Source of the DNA: Agromyces rhizosphaerae
GTDB lineage: Bacteria > Actinomycetota > Actinomycetes > Actinomycetales > Microbacteriaceae
DNA: 64,000 nt
Direction of reading: 5' to 3'
Assembly: GCF_027925245.1 (NCBI RefSeq)
Contig: NZ_BSDP01000001.1
Location: 3,348,001-3,412,000, forward strand
The translations under genes and the position numbers were made by a program. The notes under the pieces are model-generated. The model had not been told where the DNA came from, did not search any database, and saw nothing but the letters and a program-made list of their open reading frames with translations. Shown in pieces: positions 58,710 through 64,000 of this stretch. Position 1 is the first letter of the stretch; every line of letters begins with the position of its first letter.

Positions 58710-59564
58710 ATGACCGATCGACGACCCGTCGATCTGCTGCGGTGCCCGTTCTGCGTCTCCGCCCTCGACGGCGATGCCGCGGCGACCGTGCGCTGCGAGC
58801 GCGGGCACGCGTTCGACGCGAACCGTCGCGGATACCTCACGCTCTTCCCCCGCAAGCGCCCGAACGTCCGGGGCGACACGACGGCGATGCTCGCCGCACG
58901 CGAGCGGGTGCTCGACAGCGCAGCGTACCTCGCACTGCGCGAGGCCGTGGCCGAAGCGGTCGCGACGGATGCCCCCGAGCACGTCGTCGTCGCCGATCTG
59001 GGATGCGGCACCGGGCAGTACGCCGTCTCCGCACTCGCGCGCCTCGACGACCCGGCCGGCGCCGTCGTGGCGGACCTCTCCTCCGACGCCGTCAGGCTGG
59101 CCGTACGGCGTCTGCGCGGGGCATCCGTGCCGGTCGCCGTCGGCGTCGTGCTCGACCTCTGGTCGCCGCTGCCGCTCGCGTCAGGCGCGTTCGACCGGGT
59201 GCTCAACGTGTTCGCGCCGCGCAACCTGCCCGAGTTCGCGCGCATCCTCGCTCCCGGCGGACGGCTGGTCACGGTCATTCCGGCCGATGACCACCTCGCC
59301 GAGCTCCGCGCGGGCGGCGCCATGATCGACGTGCGGGCCGGCAAGCGGGAGCAGGTGCTGTCGGATGCCGCGGCGGCAGGCCTCCGCCTCGTCGACTCCG
59401 TGCACGTCGCCGGCGAGCTCGCGCCGACGGCGCAGCTGGTCGACGACCTCGTGGCGATGGGCCCGTCCGCCCACCACCCACGGGGCGACCGACCGACGAC
59501 CGGCGAGCTGCCGCCGCGCATCAGCACCGCCGTCGACGTGCTGGTCCTCGCCCGCGCGGTCTGA
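58710..59564 (+). CDS. RlmA-like 23S rRNA guanine-N1 methyltransferase
   Basis: A 284-residue enzyme with an N-terminal zinc finger (Cys12, Cys15, Cys29, His33 in CPFC and CERGH) followed by FDANRRGYLTLFP, and a Rossmann domain with ADLGCGTGQY. This plan matches RlmA(I)/RlmA(II)/TlrB, which methylate G745 or G748 of 23S rRNA; the RlmA(II) branch modulates macrolide sensitivity. Which G is used cannot be read here. It follows qcrB by 26 bases but is unrelated in function. Confidence 0.88.
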   Translation: MTDRRPVDLLRCPFCVSALDGDAAATVRCERGHAFDANRRGYLTLFPRKRPNVRGDTTAMLAARERVLDSAAYLALREAVAEAVATDAPEHVVVADLGCGTGQYAVSALARLDDPAGAVVADLSSDAVRLAVRRLRGASVPVAVGVVLDLWSPLPLASGAFDRVLNVFAPRNLPEFARILAPGGRLVTVIPADDHLAELRAGGAMIDVRAGKREQVLSDAAAAGLRLVDSVHVAGELAPTAQLVDDLVAMGPSAHHPRGDRPTTGELPPRISTAVDVLVLARAV

Positions 59565-59576
59565 CGGCCACGGGAG

Positions 59577-59582
59577 CATACT
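59577..59582 (+). promoter_or_regulatory. -10 box CATACT, leaderless start of methyltransferase
   Basis: CATACT is followed by 6 bases and GTG 59589. Confidence 0.45.
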
Positions 59583-59588
59583 GGGTCC

Positions 59589-60248
59589 GTGGACCCATGC
59601 TGCGAGCCGGGCGACTCGAGCCGATACGAGGCGATCTTCGACACGGAGTTCGCAGAGTCCGTCGCGCGGGACTATCGGCGACGCGGACTCCCCCGGCTCG
59701 AGCGGCGCATCCTGGCGTTCGCCGACCACGTCGGCGTGCAGGACGCCTCCGTGCTGGAGATCGGCGGCGGCGTCGGTGAGCTCCAACTCGAGCTGCTCGA
59801 GCGCGGCGCCGCGCATTCGGTGAACCTGGAGCTGTCGGGCGAGTACGAGCGCATCGCGCAACGGCTGCTGTCCGAGCACGGGCTCGAGCGCCGAGCGACA
59901 CGACATGTCGGCCTCGATCTCGCGGAGCATCCCGACGTGGTCGCTCCCGCCGACCTGGTGGTGCTGAACCGCGTGGTGTGCTGCTATCCGCACGCCGTGC
60001 GGCTGCTCACCGCCGCCGCCGATCGTGCCACGCGCGCGCTCGTGTTCACGCACCCGCCGCGCACGCCGTTCACGCGAGTGAGGACGGGCGTCAAGAACGC
60101 GCTGCGCCGCCGCAGCGGCCAGTCCTTCCGCGGATACGTGCACCGCCCCGACCTGATGGTCGAGGCGGTGCGCGCGTGCGGATTCGAGGTGCCGCTCCGG
60201 AGCCGGGGGTTCCGCTGGTGGCTCGTCGGTGCGATCAGGCCCGCATGA
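59589..60248 (+). CDS. Class I SAM-dependent methyltransferase
   Basis: A 219-residue methyltransferase. The SAM motif I is VLEIGGGVGELQLEL (about 56-70), motif II is SVNLELSGEY, and VVLNRVVCCYPH is like the ChlM/BchM group (Mg-protoporphyrin O-methyltransferase-like). The C-terminal RGYVHRPDLMVEAVRACGFEV is typical of small-molecule methyltransferases. Substrate is unknown. An N-terminal CC pair is near the start, in MDPCCEPG. Confidence 0.85.
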   Translation: MDPCCEPGDSSRYEAIFDTEFAESVARDYRRRGLPRLERRILAFADHVGVQDASVLEIGGGVGELQLELLERGAAHSVNLELSGEYERIAQRLLSEHGLERRATRHVGLDLAEHPDVVAPADLVVLNRVVCCYPHAVRLLTAAADRATRALVFTHPPRTPFTRVRTGVKNALRRRSGQSFRGYVHRPDLMVEAVRACGFEVPLRSRGFRWWLVGAIRPA

Positions 60249-60266
60249 GCCCGACGCGCCCCGCCA

Positions 60267-60683
60267 CTATCGTGCGAAGTTGCCGCGGTAGTACTCGTAG
60301 GTCCAGCCGACGAGGCTGATCACGACGACGGGCAGCGAGATGAACGTGATCCAGAAGCCGACCGCGAGTCCGAGGAAGCCGAGCGCGGCGGCGGCGGCGA
60401 GCATGATCGGCCACCAGCTCCACGGGCTGAAGAAGCCGAGCTCCGCGTCGCCGTCGTCGATGTTCGCGTCGAGACGGTCCTCCGGGAGCTCACCGCCCTG
60501 TGCGTGATGCACCCTGCCGAGGTAGAAGGCGATGAACGCCGCGAGCACGGCGCTGAGGCCGATCGCGACCAGGCCGACCCACTCCGGCTCGCCGTACTCG
60601 AGGATCGCCCAGACGATGTACGCGACGTCGGCGAGTGCGAAGAACGCGCCGATGATCCAGAAAATGGCGACATTCGCGCGCAT
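60267..60683 (-). CDS. ctaF: Cytochrome c oxidase subunit 4 CtaF
   Basis: A 138-residue membrane subunit specific to actinobacterial aa3 oxidases, with four helices in two pairs (about 3-28, 35-55, 90-108, 112-130). FFSPWSWWPIMLAAAAA and EYYRGNFAR at the C-terminus are conserved. It directly follows ctaD with no gap (TAGATG), the last gene of ctaCDF. Confidence 0.93.
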   Translation of the reverse strand: MRANVAIFWIIGAFFALADVAYIVWAILEYGEPEWVGLVAIGLSAVLAAFIAFYLGRVHHAQGGELPEDRLDANIDDGDAELGFFSPWSWWPIMLAAAAALGFLGLAVGFWITFISLPVVVISLVGWTYEYYRGNFAR

Positions 60684-62420
60684 CTACTTGACCTTCCCTT
60701 CCGTGACCTCGTAGGTCGGAGCATCCGGGGCGTCCTTGGCCGGCCCGATGCCGATCGGAAGTGCGGCCTCGGGGTGGTTGAGGTCGAACGCCGGCGACTC
60801 CGACCGGATGCGCGGGATCGACGTGAAGTTGTGGCGCGGCGGCGGGCAGCTGGTCGCCCACTCGAGCGAGCGGCCGTAGCCCCACGGGTCGTTCACCGTC
60901 ACCTTGGGCGCACGGCGGGCCGTGATGAAGACGTTCAGGAAGAACGGGATCAGCGAGACCGCGAGGATCATCGCGCCGATCGTCGAGAGCTGGTTCATCC
61001 AGGTGATGTTGTCCTCGGGCAGGTACGAGTAGTACCGGCGCGGCATGCCGACCACGCCCAGCCAGTGCTGGATGAGGAAGGTGGTGTGGAAGCCGATGAA
61101 CAGCAGCCAGAAGTGCCACTGGCCGAGGCGCTCGCTCAGCATCTTGCCGGTCCACTTCGGCCACCAGAAGTAGAAGCCGGCGAACATCGCGAACACGACG
61201 GTGCCGAAGACGACGTAGTGGAAGTGCGCCACGACGAAGTAGCTGTCGGAGACGTGGAAGTCGAGCGGCGGCGACGCCAGGATGACGCCGGTCAGCCCGC
61301 CGAACACGAACGTGATGAGGAAGCCGAGCGACCACACGAGCGGCATCTCGAACGTGATCGAGCCTCGCCACATCGTGCCGATCCAGTTGAAGATCTTCAC
61401 GCCCGTCGGTACCGCGATGAGCATGGTCAGCAGCGCGAAGAACGGCAGCAGCACCGAGCCGGTGACGTACATGTGGTGCGCCCACACGGTCACCGACAGC
61501 GCGGCGATCGCGATCGTGGCGTACACGAGGGTCTTGTACCCGAAGATCGGCTTCCGGCTGAAGACGGGGAAGATCTCGGAGACGATGCCGAAGAACGGCA
61601 GCGCGATGATGTAGACCTCCGGATGGCCGAAGAACCAGAACAGGTGCTGCCAGAGGATGACGCCGCCGTTCGCGGGATCGTAGATATGGGCCCCGAAGAT
61701 GCGGTCGGCCGATGCGGCGAGGATGGCCGCGGCGAGCACCGGGAAGGCCAGCAGCACGAGGATCGACGTCACGAGGGTGTTCCACGTGAAGATCGGCATG
61801 CGGAACATGGTCATGCCGGGAGCGCGCATCGTGATGATCGTGGTGATGAAGTTCACCGCGCCCATGATCGTGCCGAAGCCCGACATGCCGAGGCCGAGCA
61901 TCCAGAGGTTGCCGCCGATACCCGGTGAGAACGTCGTGGACGCGAGTGGCTGGTAGGCGAACCAGCCGAACGACGCGGCGCCCTGCGGGGTGAGGAAGCC
62001 GGCGACGGCCATCAGCGAGCCGAAGTTGAACAGCCAGTAGGCCAGCGCGTTCAGTCGCGGGAACGCGACGTCGGGCGCGCCGATCTGCAGCGGCATGAGC
62101 ACGTTCGCGAAGCCCGCGAACAGCGGGGTCGCGAACATGAGCAGCATGATCGTGCCGTGCATCGTGAACAGCTGGTTGTACTGCTCGCGCGTCTGGAGGA
62201 TCTCCAGGCCCGGCTCGAACAGCTGCGCACGGATGATCAGCGCCATGACGCCGCCGATGCAGAAGTAGATGAACGAGGTGATCAGGTAGAGGTACCCGAT
62301 GACCTTGTGGTCGGTGGAGGTGAGCCACTTGACCAGGATGTTGCCCTTGCGCTCCACGGAGGGAGGGCCGAAGGGCGACGGGCTGGCGCTCGGCCGAGCC
62401 GGTGCGGCGGTGGTGCTCAT
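60684..62420 (-). CDS. ctaD: Cytochrome c oxidase subunit I CtaD
   Basis: A 578-residue catalytic subunit with twelve helices, heme a, and the heme a3-CuB site where O2 is reduced. The heme a ligand His is in [11 protein letters not shown], the CuB His-Tyr pair in [14 protein letters not shown], further CuB histidines in VWAHHMY, and heme a3 and a ligands in [11 protein letters not shown]. The Glu of the proton channel is in GHPEVY. The ATG has GGAG upstream, 5 bases after the ctaC stop. Confidence 0.97.
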   Translation of the reverse strand: MSTTAAPARPSASPSPFGPPSVERKGNILVKWLTSTDHKVIGYLYLITSFIYFCIGGVMALIIRAQLFEPGLEILQTREQYNQLFTMHGTIMLLMFATPLFAGFANVLMPLQIGAPDVAFPRLNALAYWLFNFGSLMAVAGFLTPQGAASFGWFAYQPLASTTFSPGIGGNLWMLGLGMSGFGTIMGAVNFITTIITMRAPGMTMFRMPIFTWNTLVTSILVLLAFPVLAAAILAASADRIFGAHIYDPANGGVILWQHLFWFFGHPEVYIIALPFFGIVSEIFPVFSRKPIFGYKTLVYATIAIAALSVTVWAHHMYVTGSVLLPFFALLTMLIAVPTGVKIFNWIGTMWRGSITFEMPLVWSLGFLITFVFGGLTGVILASPPLDFHVSDSYFVVAHFHYVVFGTVVFAMFAGFYFWWPKWTGKMLSERLGQWHFWLLFIGFHTTFLIQHWLGVVGMPRRYYSYLPEDNITWMNQLSTIGAMILAVSLIPFFLNVFITARRAPKVTVNDPWGYGRSLEWATSCPPPRHNFTSIPRIRSESPAFDLNHPEAALPIGIGPAKDAPDAPTYEVTEGKVK

Positions 62421-62425
62421 GTCGC

Positions 62426-63319
62426 TCAGTTCTCCTCTTCGTGCTCGACGACCTCGGGCGCGCCCGTGCCCGGCAGGTTCTGGTTGCGGTCGTACTCGCT
62501 CGACAGCTGGCCCGTCTGGCCGGCCGCGCGGAGCGAGTCGATGTAGGCGTCGTACTCGGCCTGCGAGACGACCTCGACGTTGAAGAGCATGAGCGAGTGG
62601 TACTCGCCGCACAGCTCGGCGCACTTGCCGGCGTAGGTGCCCTCGCGCATGGGCTCGATCGACATGTAGTTGGTCTTGCCCGGGTACATGTCCTTCTTGT
62701 AGAGGAAGTCGACGACCCAGAAGGAGTGGATCACGTCGCGCGACTCGAGCTCGATCTCGATCTTCTGGTTGACCGGGAGCACCAGCGTCGGCACCTCCGA
62801 CTCGACCAGCGAGCCGTTCGAACCCTCCTCGACCTGGCCCTGGATGCCGGGCGAGTAGACGTTCTCGTCGACGTAGTTGAAGTCCCAGGCCCACTGCTTG
62901 GCGATGACCTCGATGGTGACGTCGGGGTTCTCGAACCGCGCCTCGATCTCGTTCTGGTCGCGCACGGTGAAGGCGAAGAAGCCGAGCACCAGGATCAGCG
63001 GGACGACCGTGTAGAAGACCTCGATCGGCATGTTGTAGCGCAGCTGCACCGGCAGGCCGGTCTGGCCGCGACGGCGGCGGTAGACGACGACGGCCCAGAT
63101 CGTCAGGCCCCACGTGACGACGCCGACGACGAGCAGCACGATCCACGAGGTGACCCACAGGCCCGAGATCCGCTCGGTCTGGTTCGTCGTGGGCGCCTCA
63201 CCCTCGACGAACCCCGGGAGGAAACCGTTCAACTGCGCCTGCGTGCATCCGGCGAGGACGATTGTGAGTGTCGCTGCGATCGGAAGAGCAGCCCATCGGA
63301 GACGGCGGTTCTGGCGCAC
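62426..63319 (-). CDS. ctaC: Cytochrome c oxidase subunit II CtaC
   Basis: A 297-residue lipoprotein that receives electrons from QcrC through the CuA centre. The signal peptide ends in lipobox LAGC (Cys25). Two helices (about 55-78 and 98-118) lead to the outer cupredoxin domain. CuA ligands are His in DVIHSFWV and Cys, Cys, His, Met in [12 protein letters not shown]. The start is GTG with GAAAGG upstream. A TAGGCT box at 63376-63381 is the likely promoter of ctaCDF. Confidence 0.96.
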   Translation of the reverse strand: MRQNRRLRWAALPIAATLTIVLAGCTQAQLNGFLPGFVEGEAPTTNQTERISGLWVTSWIVLLVVGVVTWGLTIWAVVVYRRRRGQTGLPVQLRYNMPIEVFYTVVPLILVLGFFAFTVRDQNEIEARFENPDVTIEVIAKQWAWDFNYVDENVYSPGIQGQVEEGSNGSLVESEVPTLVLPVNQKIEIELESRDVIHSFWVVDFLYKKDMYPGKTNYMSIEPMREGTYAGKCAELCGEYHSLMLFNVEVVSQAEYDAYIDSLRAAGQTGQLSSEYDRNQNLPGTGAPEVVEHEEEN

Positions 63320-63375
63320 CGGTGACCTTTCGGGAGATTCGTAGGCACTTCTCAGTGAAGTGGTGATCGTCCCCT

Positions 63376-63381
63376 AGCCTA
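63376..63381 (-). promoter_or_regulatory. -10 box TAGGCT of ctaCDF
   Basis: TAGGCT on the minus strand, 56 bases before GTG 63319. Confidence 0.45.
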
Positions 63382-63454
63382 CTCTGACCCGCCGCCCACC
63401 GTGTGCACGATAGGGTGTCGCGTCGCATGCGGCGGGAACGCATCCGGGTACGAC

Positions 63455-63489
63455 GAAGCGGGGGCGCCCCTGAGGGCGGCCCCCGCTTC
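63455..63489 (-). terminator. Hairpin terminator after erpA
   Basis: GAAGCGGGGGC-GCC pairs with GGC-GGCCCCCGCTTC across a short loop, with one bulge, 12 bases after the erpA stop. It keeps erpA and ctaCDF transcripts apart. Confidence 0.75.
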
Positions 63490-63501
63490 CGTGGGTTCGT
63501 C

Positions 63502-63855
63502 TCAGTGGAACGAGTCGCCGCAGGCGCAGCTGCCCTGCGCGTTCGGGTTGTCGATCGTGAAGCCCTGCTTCTGGATGGTGTCCTCGAAGTCGATCGCGGC
63601 GCCGTCGAGGTACGGCACCGACATGCGGTCGACGATGACCTCGACGCCCTCGAAGTCGACGGTCGCGTCGCCGTCGAGGAGGCGCTCGTCGAAGTAGAGC
63701 TGGTAGATCAGCCCCGAGCATCCGCCCGGCTGCACGGCGACCCGCAGGCGGAGGTCGTCGCGGCCCTCCTGCTCGAGCAGGCTCTTCACCTTGGCGGCGG
63801 CCGTGTCGCTCAGCGTGACGCCGTGTGCGGCCGTCTCGGTGGTGGTCTGCGTCAT
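63502..63855 (-). CDS. erpA: Iron-sulfur cluster insertion protein ErpA
   Basis: A 117-residue A-type carrier that hands Fe-S clusters to target proteins. The three cluster Cys are Cys46 in GGCSG and Cys110 and Cys112 in SCACG near the C-terminus. The C-terminal CACGDSFH follows the family pattern. It may supply the respiratory and other Fe-S proteins; genes for cluster assembly are not in the window. GAGGAG lies before the ATG, and a TAGAAT box is 42 bases upstream. Confidence 0.95.
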   Translation of the reverse strand: MTQTTTETAAHGVTLSDTAAAKVKSLLEQEGRDDLRLRVAVQPGGCSGLIYQLYFDERLLDGDATVDFEGVEVIVDRMSVPYLDGAAIDFEDTIQKQGFTIDNPNAQGSCACGDSFH

Positions 63856-63897
63856 GGTGCTCCTCGATCGATCGCGTCTGACGGGGTGTCCGGTGCG

Positions 63898-63903
63898 ATT
63901 CTA
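63898..63903 (-). promoter_or_regulatory. -10 box TAGAAT of erpA
   Basis: TAGAAT on the minus strand, 42 bases before the erpA ATG. Confidence 0.55.
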
Positions 63904-63936
63904 CCCCGGGCGGATGCCCCTGGGCCCGGTTCGCAC

Positions 63937-64000
63937 TCAGGCGCCGCGCAGGTCCAGGCGCGCCAGGAACAGTGCCTCGGTGAGCACCGAGCGCTTGAAC
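63937..64000 (-). CDS. 3' end of a gene cut by the window edge
   Basis: An open frame of 20 codons ending in TGA (…FKRSVLTEALFLARLDLRGA). Its codon use fits the neighbouring genes and it ends just upstream of the erpA promoter. The family cannot be recognised from this fragment. Confidence 0.5.
   Translation of the reverse strand, partial: FKRSVLTEALFLARLDLRGA

Overview
The window comes from a high-GC Gram-positive actinobacterium, most likely a member of the Micrococcales and probably Microbacteriaceae. The gene neighbourhoods are actinobacterial: trmI-FKBP-pafB-pafC-tatA-tatC-helY, ctaE-qcrCAB, ctaCDF and rbpA. GC3 is very high, GTG and TTG starts are common, and the words GCATCC and GGATGC recur throughout. 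It looks like chromosome with little mobile DNA; there are no rRNA genes, insertion sequences, prophage or CRISPR arrays. Many genes carry a TANNNT -10 box 6 to 8 bases before the start codon, which implies leaderless mRNAs, and I used this to choose several starts.

Layout: 1-13.4 kb holds housekeeping and accessory enzymes: alpha/beta hydrolase with glycosyltransferase, a Sir2 deacetylase, a SpoU-type RNA methyltransferase, a D-Ala-D-Ala carboxypeptidase, an SGNH hydrolase, an SF2 helicase, two MFS exporters, an Lrp regulator, a ferritin-like/VIT1 metal transporter and a DUF3097 protein. At 13.6-15.1 kb there is a flotillin-like protein, followed by two tandem copies of a 60-base palindrome. 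At 15.3-21.1 kb lies the complete SOS mutasome (imuA'-imuB-dnaE2) behind a perfect LexA box placed between -35 and -10. A tRNA-Leu(GAG) follows.

21.4-34.9 kb contains an M20 peptidase, uppP, a PAC2 protein, a HAD phosphatase with trmI, an FKBP lipoprotein, pafB-pafC (DNA-damage regulators), tatA-tatC, helY, lnt and the RNA polymerase-binding factor rbpA. The Pup-proteasome genes that sit between trmI and pafB in many actinobacteria are absent here. 35-43 kb carries a phosphodiesterase, an SPFH/NfeD pair, an SDR protein, small membrane proteins, a deazaflavin-dependent oxidoreductase, an acyltransferase/patatin pair, and a short low-GC patch with what looks like a decayed toxin-antitoxin module.

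43-47.4 kb has integral membrane proteins, a NarL-type two-component system and a divergent YidC paralogue next to a DUF6412 protein. 47.4-53.3 kb has an EamA exporter, an SDR, dhaKLM (PTS-dependent dihydroxyacetone kinase, with HPr fused to DhaM) and a divergent glpK, together a glycerol/dihydroxyacetone unit. 53.3-63.9 kb holds trpD, the terminal respiratory chain (ctaE-qcrCAB facing ctaCDF, with two methyltransferase genes between) and the Fe-S carrier erpA. Both window ends cut genes.
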